Shown piece by piece: positions 22,960-36,700 of a stretch of DNA of 64,000 nucleotides. Made by a program: the position numbers and the translations under genes. The notes beneath the pieces are model-generated. The model ran no database searches and had not been told where the DNA came from. It saw only the letters and a program-made list of their open reading frames with translations. The DNA is from Harmothoe impar (Eukaryota; Annelida; Polychaeta; Phyllodocida; Polynoidae). Location: contig OX381714.1 of assembly GCA_947462335.1 (NCBI GenBank), forward strand, positions 58,015,800 to 58,079,799, written 5' to 3'. Numbering within the stretch: position 1 is the first letter of the stretch; every line of letters starts with the position of its first letter.

Positions 22960-25260
22960 ACTGCCTTTATGTTTTATTACTGCAATAATTATTTATCTTG
23001 GTTGCTATGCAAAGATAACTGAATGTGCCTATTGTTATGCAACCACTGAGCATACACACCCAAGAGTTGGTGCCACTAGATCTTGACATTTAGCCAATAC
23101 CCAGATTTTGACATTTAGTTAATACCCAGTCCGCGTTGCTTAAACCTTTATGGCAGAGCATTGACTATAGTTGATGCCATGGCTACTCAAGCATTGACTA
23201 TAGTCAGCATAAATATATGGGGTTAAGCATTGGCTAGGCCTTCAGAGAAAGCTGTTACAAAACATCTCACACCCATGACCAGCAGATGTTCTGTTAGGTC
23301 TGCCTTAAATATTTAAGGGTCTAAGCCAGTCTGCCTAATTGGACCCACCCTGTTTTTTCTCCTTGGCTGCCAAGTGGACCCCATATGGATATGCCCAGAA
23401 GTGCCCAGATCCAACCCACTTTGACAAAACTCCCTCTCAATACTTTTTGAAAGTAATCAGAGATAAGAATGATTGAAGTATTTGCAATGTATCTTAAGAA
23501 AAAGAGGGCTAAAATCATCTGGGTTCTCACTAGCAGGCCTGGACAAGAGTTGTCTAAACACAGGTCTTGGTAATGAATTATGCAGCCCATCAAGCAATCT
23601 CTACTGGACAAATAATACCTATAGCATGTGTGTTGCTACACACATTAATGCAATTAATTACAGTCAACTCCCTCTAATGTGATTACTATCCAAAAGTGCT
23701 TGCCTTACTGGGGTGGTCAAATTAGAGAGAGACAGTGCACATAATGAAAAGTTCTAAAAATATTATTCTAGTATTTCCTTTATGCCCCTCCCTCTGATAT
23801 ATGAAAACTAGACAGGTGTGTGAGTGCAAGATGTGTGGATATCTGTTCCTCTAATGTGTGACTACTGATGAGGTGAATGAGTGGCTTCTGCCCTTCAGAT
23901 GAATAAGTGAGGGCAACGGGGCTTCTGGTGGTCTGATCCCCTGAATGGGTAAGGGTAGCTGGGGCTTCTGCCCCCATCATCCTCTACCCCTGGTTTTCTA
24001 TGATAATTACTTTTTTTAAAGAGTTTACTCTTGGATCGACTCATCTGGCTAAGTGGTCATAAAAGAGGGAGTAAAACATACTTTGGAACTGAGACCTGTG
24101 GGTTGGTTGCATAAGAGGGGTGGTCTTATTAGGGGGAGTTTTGTATATTCAAACAAAAGGGAAAATGCTTGACACTTTCCCAAACTGGTCACAATGGAGA
24201 GGTGGTTGTATCAGGAGGTGGTTGTATCAGAGGGAGTTCCTAACTTGTTGTATGTGCACTGCTGTAACTATTGGTCGATCTATCACGGTTGCTATTGCAA
24301 AAATATCTAGGCATACTGTTGGGCAAAGCATCAGTTTATACAAGCATGACATATCAGTACTAGTTTAGAATAGTCACTCCATGTTAGGCATTCCATCATA
24401 AATATTGCCCCCTGGATGCCAAGGACCTGGTCAGTGTCTGATTTGCCTGTCTGATAGGCAGAGTGACTGGAAACATCTCCATTGGCAGTGCAATGCAAAA
24501 GTAACCAAATGCAATGGGTTTTAATAAATGTACCATAGCATTAGTTGATACCACTGGATTTCCTATGCATCTCTACTGATCGGATTTCTAGGTCAAATTA
24601 TGCATGGAATTTGCATTGCTAAGCAGATCTTTCTAACAGAAAATAGCTCTGTACAGTGCAATTTAATAGATATCGCCTGAATCTCTTGATATAATATGAA
24701 CTACTATCATATTTCCTATGGTTGCTATGCAAAAGTTATCAAAATATGTCTGTTGCTAGGCAATTGTATGGCAAAATAATCTGTTCCTTTCTGTGAATAC
24801 ATCAAAAATAGTTTTGGAGAGCCACACCAAGTTAGGCATTTCAGTATCTAATCATATTTATTGACCATTCTAGGCCGGATACCTGGATATTATCCAATAT
24901 GGCAGAGGTTGCTAGGGAAAAAAATACATGGGAATGTGTGTTGCTAGGCAACTAGTGCTGCTATATCAGAGTGTTATCATCTTAAAGTATCCTGGGATGG
25001 TGCAGCTTGTTGCATTTGAAGTACATGACCCATCTATTTTTAAATTTTGTCATACTATCATATTTGCCATGGTTGCTATGGAGAAATAGCAATAAGAGCC
25101 CGTTGCTAGGCAACCAATGAGCACAGATAAAAACTGTTGATACCAGTGGATTCCTTGGACTCAATTTAGGGGGGGTAGGTATTTTTAGAATTTGGATAGC
25201 TCAATTTACTGTAGAGCTATAGCCCCGATTAGCTGGTTGCTATGGTAACTTTTTTGATTT
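22960..25260. repeat. degenerate repeat region rich in RFX/X-box-like palindromes
   Basis: Diverged phrases of the form gttgctatggcaac or gttgctaggcaac recur at about 22999, 23029, 24719, 24751, 24908, 24950, 25070, 25106 and 25229. Two are exact GTTGCTAGGCAAC. They are spaced through sequence also containing 'taccactggattcc' repeats, so this is probably an old dispersed repeat that carries the motif. No exons recognised. Confidence 0.6.
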
Positions 25261-26639
25261 GCCTAGAAGCGGCCTAAAAAGTGAATTGTAAATTGGAGCG
25301 GTCATCCTATCTTTTTCAGCCCCCTTCAAAGCATAGATTCCAGAAGAGAAACTAAAATGATCATGAAATTCCCACGGGGCTTGGTTTTCCTACGATTTGC
25401 CCTCCACTAAGAGATATTTTAGCTTCTACTAAAATAAAATTATTTAATGAGTCTCCCCTAAAAGTGATGACAATTCATAATTTTGGTTTATAATTTTAAG
25501 TTTATTTCATGTGATATCAACAAAGACCACATGAACCATTTCTGTTCAACTATCCTATACATTCATCATACAATGGGCAATGTACTTTAACAGGATTTCT
25601 TAAACGCTATATAAATAGTTTTGCACAATATACATGTACATGATTGCTATTAAAATTGATATGAGGTCATAACATAAATAATGTACTCCATACAATTTCC
25701 CCTATCCTATTATGAAGTTTTGACTATAAAGATAACAGCCCCTGTTCTCGTGGAACATATATTCAAATGTTTTGTTATTGTTAAATGCCTTCGACTTATG
25801 GTGTATGTTATAAGAACATAGCTAGCAATCTCTTCTCATATTTACATAGTTATTTACATAGCTACAAACAATCTTGAGCGACATGTACAATGTTTGTACA
25901 ATGATTAATACAATATTATGGCAAAATGTGCCGCTTAACATCTAGTTTGAATCATGATTTGTTAACAAATACGATATTGTTACATGTTAACTATTTCGCA
26001 AGATGCGTTCGCCCTGTTGTTGATCACGGCGAATGGACTCTGGGACATCCGTCAGGTGTGCCTTGTTCTTTCTGTTTCGTCGCTTTACAACTTCCTCTAC
26101 CACCGTGTTCTGTGTCAAAAAAAACAAAAACAAAATTGAATTTAGGCCAGACCAAAAAAAAAAAAGTTCAATGGATTTCGCTCACCTTATTTCTGGAAAT
26201 GGATTTTTTTTCAATGGACTTCGCTTGCCTCATTAAACAACAATAGGGAAATCGGGAGCCGACCCAAGAATGCAATTCGCATGCTCACTCTCCATCCTAG
26301 TCTATGCATTCAAGTGTAGTAAACTACAGACCTAACATCAGGCAGGAGAGTGATATGTCACGACACTCCCGACCCTATTTGCGCTATGCTGAGGCATTCC
26401 CACAGTGCAGTCTACTAGGGCACACGGACGCTGCCTGCACACCCAGTTTTCCCGTGCTACTCTCGCCGGCAGCGAAGCTGCTGGTTTCTTTTTAAAACCG
26501 AGAATTTTTTTGAGTTTTTGAATTTTTTCTTCTGGTGATTCCCCCAGATCAACCAATTAATTATTTTGTTATGGGTTAAATAAGAACTTTTGTGTGAGGA
26601 CAAGGTCTATTTCTTAAAATCGACAAGGGACAAAGCCTA
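25261..26639. other. gene-free sequence
   Basis: AT-rich, with a ggccagaccaaaaaaaaaaaa-type repeat at about 26140-26230 that recurs near 60710-60880. No exon supported. The 106-codon plus-strand frame at 25926 is open but has no recognisable domain. Confidence 0.4.
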
Positions 26640-26852
26640 CCGTAAATTCCAAAGTATAACCCACAGGTTATACGTGAACCAAACCTCAGGTGCGGGTTAT
26701 ATAATAAGTCTAAGGGCGGGTAAGACAAGGGTTTTAGAAAGTATAGTACAGTATTAAAATGGCAATTTCAGACCCCAAGGTTGGGTTATAGGTTTCTTCC
26801 AAAGCTGAGGTGTTGTACATGAGGTGCAGGTTATACACAGGAATTTACAGTA
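26640..26852. mobile_element. MITE with CCGTAAATTCC ends
   Basis: Left end taccgtaaattcc and right end ggaatttacagta are inverted. The interior repeats 'ggttata' and 'ttatac' phrases on both strands. Related ends occur at 18069, 20239 and 63612. Boundaries approximate. Confidence 0.65.
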
Positions 26853-27534
26853 TTTCTTAAAACAAACAAGGGACAAGGCCGATAACTTAAAATCGACAAC
26901 GAACAAGGGACATTGGCATTATTTAAATTCAACAAGTGATGCAGCTACCTGTCCGGAGCCCTGACCTTGTACTTGGGCCAATTGAAAGATAAGCTACTGA
27001 ATAAAAGGAAACCACAAAAAAGGGTTTACAAAATATATCAATTATAATAGAAAAGCGTACTGATAAGAATTAAAGCGGCATGGTCCGATTTTTTCCATAT
27101 TTTGATTTCTATTTAAATATGTTCAAAATGGCAGTGTGATATCATATTTTGAGGATGGGATACAATAAAATATCATTCATGGGCAAATAGAGGGAATTAA
27201 AAGGGTCCCATAAACACTGGTATAGCATTTCACAGTGTATTTTCAATGGGTGGAATTATAATGTACACTCCAAAAGTTCTAAATTGAGCAAAAAACTGAT
27301 TATTAGCTGAAATCTAGGCCAAATTCTGGGGAATAATGTTTTAACAAGGACGTAGAGATCATCAAAGGAAAAAGGACGATGAGACATAGATCTGAGTAGG
27401 GAAACACAGGGGAGCTATGGTCGACATACATGGTGATACATTTTTTTAAAACTTTTTTTTTTGGGGGGGGGGGGAGGGGGATACAAAAAACAAACACATG
27501 GGTCAATATAGGCCTAGCTATACTAAATATGCCT
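26853..27534. other. gene-free sequence
   Basis: Contains ttaaaatcgacaagggacaa-type repeats near 26870-26930 and a poly-G run near 27463-27479. No gene seen. Confidence 0.4.
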
Positions 27535-27719
27535 ACCGTATTCAACGTAATAAGCGAACATCCCCTAATAAGCGCACACCCCCCGTTTTTGGCGGATTCT
27601 TATACTAGAAATAACCAAATTGATCTCAATTTTTGACCCCAATTAAACTCTCAACTACTAAAAGGTGTCCATAATAATTTTTTAAGCGCACTGTGCGCTT
27701 ATTACGTCGAATACGGTAC
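27535..27719. mobile_element. MITE with CCGTATTCAACGTAATAAGCG ends
   Basis: Ends TACCGTATTCAACGTAATAA and TTATTACGTCGAATACGGTA are inverted and flanked by or include TA. This is the better copy of the family at 2683-2861. No coding content. Confidence 0.8.
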
Positions 27720-30700
27720 TACATTTTTAAAAGTAGGTCTATAGGTCTATACGGAGAACAGGATGAATGGCGAACGGGATAAACAGAAAACGGCAGAACG
27801 GGATAAACGGATTACCGGAGAAGGCGATTACCGTAGAAGGCGATTACCGGTGAAGGCGATTACCAGAGAAGACGATAAAGAGAGAAGGGGATAAAGTGAG
27901 AACGGGATAAACGGAGAATGGGATGAAAGGAGAACGGGATGAAGGGAGAACGGGATGAAGGGAGAACGGGATAAATGGAGAGGGGGCGGGGGGGGGGGGT
28001 CAGGGTGGGGATCTATCTGTAGCACACGAGACTTCTTTTTAAACCCTACTACATTATATGCCTACTACATTTTTAAAAGTAGGTCTATAGGTCTATACGG
28101 AGAACAGGATAAACGGAGAACGGGATAAAGGGATAAACGGAGAAGGCGATTACCGGAGAAGGCGAATACCGGGGAAGGTGATTACTGGAGAGGGCGACAA
28201 ACGGAGAAGGGGATATAGGGAGAACTGGATAAAAGAGAGAACGGGATAAAAGGGAGAACGGGATAAAGGGAGAACGGGATGAAGGGAGAACTGGATAAAG
28301 GGAGAACAGATAAAGGGAGAACGGGATAAACGGAGAACGGGATAAACGGAGAGGGGCAGGGGCGGGGATCAATATTGACGCTCCGATCAACTCGCTTTTC
28401 GGCCGAGACTTCTGGGAACAGAATAAACGGTGAACGGGATAAACGGCGAACGGGATAACCAGAGAAGGCGATTACCAGAGAAGGCTAAAAACGGAGAAGG
28501 GGATAAAGGGAAAACGGGATAAAAGGGAGAACGGGATAAAAGGGAGAACGGGATAAAGGGAGAATGGGATAAAGGGAGAACGGGATAATGGGAGAACGGG
28601 ATAAAGGGAGAACAGGATGAACGGAGAACGGGAGAACAGTATGAAGGGAGAACGGCATAAAGGGAGAACTGGATTAATGGAGAACAGATAAAGGGAGAAT
28701 GGGATAAACGGAGAACGGGATAAACGGAGAGGGGGCGGGGGGGTCAGGGTGGGGGGATCTATCTGTAGCACACGCCGCCCCGTGGCCGACCGACACGGCT
28801 TAACGGAAACGGGGATGCCGTCGATATTGACGCTCCGATCAACTCGCTTTTCGGCCGAGACTTCTTTTTAAACTTTTTAATTTTTTGGTGGGGATACAAA
28901 CACATGGGTCAATATAGGTAATATAGGCCTAGCTATACTAAATATGCCTACTACATTTATACAGAGAACAGGATGAACGGGAACGGGATGAACGGAGAAC
29001 AAGATAAACGGGATAAACGGAAAAGGTGATTACCGACCGACACGGCTAAACAGAAACGAAGATGCTGTCAATATTGACACTCCGATCAACTCGCTTTTCG
29101 GCTGAGAATTTCGGAGAACAGAATAAACGGCGAACGGGATAAACGGCGAACGGGATAAAGGGATAAACAGAGAAGGCGATTACCAGAGAAGGCGATAAAC
29201 GGAGAAGGGGATAAAGGGAAAACGGGATAAAAGGGAGAACGGGATAAAAGGGAGAACGGGATAAAGGGAGAATGGGATAAAGGGAGAAGGGGAGAAAGGG
29301 AGAACAGGATAATAGGGAGAAGGGGATAAAAGGGAGAAGGGGATAAAGGGAGAATGGGATAAAGGGAGAACGGGATAATGGGAGAACTTTAATTTTTTGG
29401 GGGGGATACAAACACATGGGTCAATATAGGTAAAATAGGCCTAGCTATACTAAATATGCCTACTACATTTATACAGAGAACAGGATGAACGGGAACGGGA
29501 TGAACGGAGAACAGGATAAACGGAGAAGGCGATTACCGGAGAAGGGGATAAACGGAGAAGGGGATGAAGGGAGAAGGGGAGAAAGGGAGAACAGGATAAT
29601 AGGGAGAAGGGGATAAAAGGGAGAAGGGGATAAAGGGAGAATGGGATAAAGGGAGAACGGGATAATGGGAGAACGGGAGAATGGGAGAATGGGATAAAGG
29701 TAGAACAGGATGAAAGGAGAACAAGATGAAGGGAGAACGGGATGAAGGGAGAACGGGATACATGGAGAGGGGGCGGGGGGGGGGGTCAGGGTGGGGATCT
29801 ATCTGTAGCACACGAGACTTCTTTTTAAACTTTTTAATTTTTTGGGGGATACAAAAAACAAACACATGGGTCAATATAGGCCTAGCTATACTAAATATGC
29901 CTACTACATTTTTAAAAGTAGGTCTATAGGTCTATACGGAGAACAGGATAAACGGAGAACGGGATAAAGGGATAAACGGAGAAGGCGATTACCGGAGAAG
30001 GCGAATACCGGGGAAGGTGATTACTGGAGAGGGCGACAAACGGAGAAGGGGATATAGGGAGAACAGGATAAAAGAGAGAACGGGATAAAAGGGAGAACGG
30101 GATAAAAGGGAGAACGGGATGAAGGGAGAACGGGATAAATGGAGAACTGGATAAAGGGAGAACAGATAAAGGGAGAACGGGATAAACGGAGAACGGGATA
30201 AACGGAGAGGGGCAGGGGCGGGGGTCAATATTGACGCTCCGATCAACTCGCTTTTCGGCCGAGACTTCTGCGAACAGAATAAACGGCGAACGGGATAAAC
30301 GGCGAACGGGATAACCAGAGAAGGCGATTACCAGAGAAGGCTAAAAACGGAGAAGGGGATAAAGGGAAAACGGGATAAAAGGGAGAACGGGATAAAAGGG
30401 AGAACGGGATAAAGGGAGAATGGGATAAAGGGAGAACGGGATAATGGGAGAACGGGATAAAGGGAGAACAGGATGAACGGAGAACGGGAGAACGGTATGA
30501 AGGGAGAACGGCATAAAGGGAGAACGGGATTAATGGAGAACAGATAAAGGGAGAATGGGATAAACGGAGAACGGGATAAACGGAGAGGGGGCGGGGGGGT
30601 CAGGGTGGGGGGATCTATCTGTAGCACACGCCGCCCCGTGGCCGACCGACACGGCTTAACGGAAACGGAGATGCCGTCGATATTGACGCTCCGATCAACT

Positions 30701-32060
30701 CGCTTTTCGGCCGAGACTTCTTTTTAAACTTTTTAATTTTTTGGTGGGGATACAAACACATGGGTCAATATAGGTAATATAGGCCTAGCTATACTAAATA
30801 TGCCTACTACATTTATACAGAGAACAGGATAAACGGGAATGGGATGAACGGAGAACAAGATAAACGGGATAAACGGAAAAGGTGATTACCGGAGAAGGGG
30901 ATAAACGGAGAAGGGGATAAAGGGAGAAGGGGAGAAAGGGAGAACGGGATGAAGGGAGAACGGGATAAATGGAGAACTGGATAAAGGGAGAACAGATAAA
31001 GGGAGAACGGGATAAAAGGAGAACGGGATAAACGGAGAACGGGATAAACGGAGAGGGGCGGGGGTGGGGGTCAGGGTGGGGATCTATCTGTAGCACATGC
31101 CGCCCCTCGGCCGACCGACACGGCTAAACAGAAACGAAGATGCTGTCAATATTGACACTCCGATCAACTCGCTTTTCGGCTGAGAATTTCGGAGAACAGA
31201 ATAAACGGCGAACGGGATAAACGGCGAAAGGGATAAAGGGATAAACAGAGAAGGCGATTACCAGAGAAGGCGATAAACGGAGAAGGGGATAAAGGGAAAA
31301 CGGGATAAAAGGGAGAACGGGATAAAAGGGAGAACGGGATAAAGGGAGAATGGGATAAAGGGAGAAGGGGAGAAAGGGAGAACAGGATAATAGGGAGAAG
31401 GGGATAAAAGGGAGAAGGGGATAAAGGGAGAATGGGATAAAGGGAGAACGGGATAATGGGAGAACTTTAATTTTTTGGGGGGGATACAAACACATGGGTC
31501 AATATAGGTAAAATAGGCCTAGCTATACTAAATATGCCTACTACATTTATACAGAGAACAGGATGAACGGGAACGGGATGAACGGAGAACAGGATAAACG
31601 GAGAAGGCGATTACCGGAGAAGGGGATAAACGGAGAAGGGGATAAAGGGAGAAGGGGAGAAAGGGAGAACAGGATAATAGGGAGAAGGGGATAAAAGGGA
31701 GAAGGGGATAAAGGGAGAATGGGATAAAGGGAGAACGGGATAATGGGAGAACGGGAGAATGGGATAAAGGTAGAACAGGATGAAAGGAGAACGGGATGAA
31801 GGGAGAACGGGATGAAGGGAGAACGGGATTAAGGGAGAACGGATAAAGGGAAAATGGGATAAAGGGAGATAAGATAAACGGAGAATGGGATAAACGGAGA
31901 ACGAGATAAATGGAGAGGGGGCGGGGTGGTCAGGGTGGGGGGGGATCTATCTGTAGCACACGCTGCCCGCAGCCGACCGACACGGCGAAACAGAAACAGA
32001 GATGCCGTCGCTATTGACACTCCGATCAACTCACTTTTCGGCCGAGACGTAAAACAGCAG
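27720..32060. repeat. ggagaacgggataaa minisatellite with kilobase-scale duplications
   Basis: Some 4.3 kb built mainly of 12-16-bp purine-rich units (ggagaacgggataaa, ggagaaggcgattacc). They are interspersed with recurrent unique blocks such as gatctatctgtagcacac, gccgaccgacacggc and cacatgggtcaatatagg. Large blocks recur: 28398-28960 resembles 30265-30830 (offset about 1.87 kb), and 29040-29760 resembles 31118-31830 (offset about 2.08 kb). The minus-strand frames rich in PFIPFSLYPVLP are translations of the repeat, not genes. Confidence 0.93.
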
Positions 32061-32400
32061 TTACACACTGCCAAACCCTGACGCCTACAGCCACCTGCTC
32101 ACCCCCCAGCCACCTGCTTTCCCATAGCCACCTGCTCACCTACAGCCACCACCTGGAATTCGATTATATATTACTTGTAATATATGAATTTGGGGTAGCT
32201 TTTTCTGGAGAACGTGATTCTGCTATCAGAATTGAGAAATAATTTCTTCCATTTAAATTAGAGGGGGATCAGGGCCGAGGGGACCTAGAGTATACAGCTT
32301 GTGGGGGGGGGGGGGGGGGCTTCAACATCAATAAAATGACGAGGGGCATCATTGCCATTGTTATTGTCATTTTCTGGTAAAAAAAGAAATTCTTCAGAAT
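32061..32400. other. gene-free sequence
   Basis: A short cagccacctgctcac tandem phrase at about 32088-32150 and a poly-G run at about 32304-32320. No gene seen. Confidence 0.5.
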
Positions 32401-32406
32401 TCCTTC

Positions 32407-32583
32407 TGTATCAATTTGCCGCTACTAAAATGTATCAATTTGCCGCCCGCTACTAAAATGTATCAATTTGCCGCCGCTACTAAAATGTATCAATTTGCCG
32501 CCCGCTACTAAAATGTATCAATTTGCCGCCGCTACTAAAATGTATCAATTTGCCGCCCGCTACTAAAATGTATCGATTTGCCG
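32407..32583. repeat. seven-copy tandem repeat of 24-28 bp
   Basis: Units read tgtatcaatttgccg followed by either cccgctactaaaa or ccgctactaaaa, mostly alternating 28 and 27 bp. The array thus has a 55-bp higher-order period. No coding meaning seen. Confidence 0.92.
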
Positions 32584-33563
32584 AGTTGTCATGGTGACGT
32601 TTACACTTCCGGTTTCGGGTTGATGGCGTGTTTTTAAACGGCGCCGTTGACGTTAACTGCCGTAGTTGACGTTAGTTGTCATTTTACGTGATTAAAATGT
32701 CTTTCTCGATTATTTTAAGCTGATCCATACAGGTAAATAGTCTATATATTCAATTGTGTTGTTTAAATATACGATTGGAGCCAGTTTTTGCTTAAATTTA
32801 GGCTCCATCAATTTCGGTCAATGGGCTCCATGACAGGGATTGCTTAAAAATAAGACTTTTCAGTTTGAGATGAACTGCAGAGTAGGTCAATTATTGATTT
32901 ACTATGCTTCCTTCGACATTGTCAGGCCACACTACTTTACTTTACATACCACAAAAAATTTAAGTGAAATTGTAATTCCTTACTTATGAAAATGATGAGT
33001 TTGTGATCTCTTTTATTGGGGTAAAATGAAAAAAATTGACAAAAATGAAATTTCTTTCTAATATTTTTATTTTAACAAATACAAATATGAAAATCGACAT
33101 ACATGTACATCAAGTGTAGGCCTTTCATATTATGCAGTTGGATTTTTATAAAAACATATATTTTTGACATTTTTGGAACTTTTTCAATTTTGACCCCCCA
33201 CTACCAGAAGCTTTTGGTCGACATGAAACATTTGAATCTGTTTTGACGTTTTGAGAAAAGGTTGTCGACCATAGCTAATAAAGTAGGTAGGACATGATGT
33301 GTGGCCATATTGAACATTCTGGCTCAATTTTAGCAAAAACTATTTTTGAGCCCTAATCATCGGACTATGCCACGTAAAATTAGAATACTGTGTACCATCC
33401 TCTGGGAGACCATCCCGAAGGGTCAGCATGATGCAACAATGCAGCACTGGACGGGGCTACATTGGTGCATCACAACAACAAATGTCATCTTTTAAGCTAA
33501 TTTCTGGCAGTACTGTCCTTAAAGTGTTAATCATCAGTTATTTGACAATGTCTGTGTTCTTAC
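32584..33563. other. gene-free sequence downstream of the last recognised CNBD2-like exon
   Basis: The remaining 3' exon(s) of the CNBD2-like gene may lie here or further left. I could not identify one. Hairpin-like phrases gcatgatgcaacaatgcagc and acattggtgcatcac lie at about 33427-33475. Confidence 0.4.
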
Positions 33564-33757
33564 CTTGTACTTGCGCCACTTGAGGTCGCTTAAGTAGTTG
33601 TCGTAGAGGACCTCGTCCTCCGGGTAGAACTTGTTCAGGTTCTCCTGCATCAGGTCCAGTTTCTTACTGCGACCCAGCTTAGAGAAGTGCACCCTCGGCA
33701 CCAGCAGCACCTCCACCTTGGTCTTGGACACATAGGAGGTCTTGTCTAAATTCTCAC
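33564..33757 (-). CDS. CNBD2-like exon: C-terminal region
   Basis: 194 nt (phase 1 to 0), acceptor cttgttgcag, donor gtaaga. It encodes EVLLVPRVHFSKLGRS and ends in YDNYLSDLKWRKYK. GC-rich codon use contrasts with the surrounding AT-rich intron. The donor shows that at least one more exon follows to the left. Confidence 0.85.
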
Positions 33758-36700
33758 CTGCAACAAGAAGGTGGTAGCATTAACCCTTTAAAGGGGCATT
33801 CTCACCACTCACACTTTACCACGTAGTAGACTAGAACAGTACTGAGAGGAGGAAAGACGGTCGTGATCATCGCCTAGCGGCGGCGTCCCAAACTAGGCTA
33901 GTTGCGCGTATTCTAATTGTATTATCGCCCGCCCGCTCGTGAACGTCAATGCTTTGTCAATGCAAGTAGAGCTCTGTTCCCATACTTATTTCACCATGAA
34001 ATCTTGGGGCACTTTGGGGCTTTTTTGTGGATTGAATTACATAAAGTCTTTGTCTATCTATGTGTGGTGATGAATGTGATAGTGACACTCATATAATTGC
34101 GAAAAACCCACTTTGACTGAGCTAATTATGCATTTTTGAGGCACCCATTGTCGTCTGACATTGTCTTGGGATTTCCAATTATCCTCATAATGACAGCTTT
34201 AAAACATCTACTAGACAACAGGAGGGACAGATTCTTAACATCTGTGCAATCATATATTAAGTGTTGGATTGTTCTATTCATTTACCTGAAGGCAAAATCA
34301 TTGCGAGTTGCGCACGGGAAAATCCTCGTGCGGCAATGTTGTTGATCGTAATTTGGGACGCAGCCACTAGGCAATGATCACAACCGTCTTTCCTCCTCTT
34401 AACAGTACTAGAAGTGTGAGTGGGATACGCTCAAGATTATGCCACTTTAAGGTGGGTCGCGGCCATTGCAATCAGTGTAATGATTGGTGTTACTTTAATG
34501 GGGGTATGCATTATTACTATTGAGCAAGGGTACATATTAATGTGCTTTGCTAGGTAATGCTAAACAATGAGAATGGGCGTTGCTAGGTAACATCATCTAA
34601 TCATCTAAGCAACAAATAAAGAGCACCATTGGAATCCCTTAGTGCTACTTTAGTGGGGGGTAGGCATCATTAAAACTCAACTTAGGGCCCTGTAAATGTG
34701 CGTTGCTAGGCTAATAAACAATAAGAATGACTGTTGCTTAGCAACTATTTGAATTAGCAACCAGAAAATAAGATCATTTAAGTCAGAAGGTTGCACTTAT
34801 TGGGGATGGGCGACCTAAAATTGTTTGCAGAGGGCCTTATAATGTTCTAGCTGTATACAATTGGCTATAAGGTGAGGTTGCCATGGCCAATGCTGTTGCT
34901 AGGTAACCATTCATCCCAACAACAATTCAGACACCAATACGTTCTTTAGTCAACATATGTGGAATGGGTATCCATGCAACATTTTTAATACCGATATTTA
35001 TACTCATTACTGAGCATTTTGATGATTGTTATGGTCGCTAGGGGAAATGGTTGCCATGGCAACACAGTATATCTCATGACAGTCAATCCTTTGTCCAAAA
35101 TGGAGAAATGAAACCTGACACCCAGAGTGTCTGTGGTCACCAGTACACTGAGAAAAGGATCGAGAGGTACAGGGCCCAGTGTAGCTTACATAACAGGTTG
35201 ATATAAGAGATAGGCCCCTGTCCCGAGCTAAACTGAACAAGGAAATGGAATTTTAAGGGTGAACAATACCGGTGAAATTTAAGAGTTACCCATAAAGATT
35301 CACTATACCAACTCCATGCTCCTGAGTGTCATGTGATCTACGCACAATTCAAAATGGTGATTCCACAGATGTAAACATATACCGCAGAAGTAAACAAACA
35401 CTGTGCAAGTAAACAAACACCTCAGAAGTAGGCCCAAATAGTTGTTTATCAAATAATTAATTATTTACCCTTTAAGTCTCATCATATAAAAAACCTCTCT
35501 TTCTTTTTATCAACTCAAATGTTCTAGCTCCCGATTGAAGAGAAGGTCACAAAAATACAATTAAAAAAATTCAATCCTTTTGAGTTTATAAATGTATTTA
35601 TTCATCAGATGATTTTCAAATACAGTTACATTTAAAGGAGATCATGTGTCTCACAGAACTGCTGTACAGTAATCTTATATATTCATGATATCATATGGAC
35701 CAGGAAATTCTTCAGGAAATGATGCGGGGGGGGGGGGTCCATAGACACATTTTTTGCAATTTCGAAAATATGGTCCGGGAAATCTGTAGACTAACTTTTG
35801 TATTTGGTTTGGCCTTAAAGCTTTTATTACTTACCCACTCCAAAGTAGTTGTAGCGTCCAAACGAGCACATTGCCCAGAAGTGCCTCTCCATCATTGTTC
35901 CATGAATACTTTGGCGTTTTTTCCGTTGAGACCACAACTTCTCGATGAGTTCGAATTTCTCAACCTTCAGACAAAAAAAAAATTGGTGCAATTAGACAAC
36001 TTGATGAGAGGAATATCAGCAGTTCACTGAAAACAAAAGTGTGAGAATCAAAGACTTGTGAGCAAATTGGCCACTGGATTTCTAAAAGCAACTCAGGGTG
36101 CAGTATGGGTTTTATATAGAATGTATCTTGGGTCTTAACTAAGGCCACACTCTTTGTATTCTTTGGGTTACGGGTCAGCCGTGCCACTATGAAAACCCCC
36201 ACACTGAATATGAAATTGTGAAACTCCAGTTAAATTCCTATTTGTCATTTTTCATGGTGTGTAAATCGGACCATTATTAAAGATTTTACGTAGTAAAACG
36301 TGAAATTTTATTTGTTTTGAATTTTCTCCATACTTAAGAAAGTTTTCAAAGTGTCCGTAGCCCAAGGAATAAAGAAAAGGTTGCCTTAGCTACTGATTAC
36401 TTTACAAAGAGGGCACAGAAATCAATTCAGCGTTAAATAGTCCATATTCAGCTGCCCATGCAGTTTACATATAGAGTTGTTTATTAAACTAAAAAATGTT
36501 TCCACTTGTTCTTTTGTCGGGAGTCGAAGTTTGGTGCCGATGAAGCTGTGATCCTCTCGCATCAACATTAGCTCTCGTACAATGTAGCACTCCCCACTCA
36601 CTATGTACAAGACATAGTCATCCTTCCGCACTTGCTTACTCAGAATCACCTGCCAAGAAAAAAACAGTTACTGCATGAACATTGGAATTTAGCAAATATG

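Noticed and set aside
27828..32074. Ten or so minus-strand frames encoding PFIPFSLYPVLP-type proteins
   Set aside because: They translate the ggagaacgggataaa minisatellite; all frames are open because the unit lacks stops.
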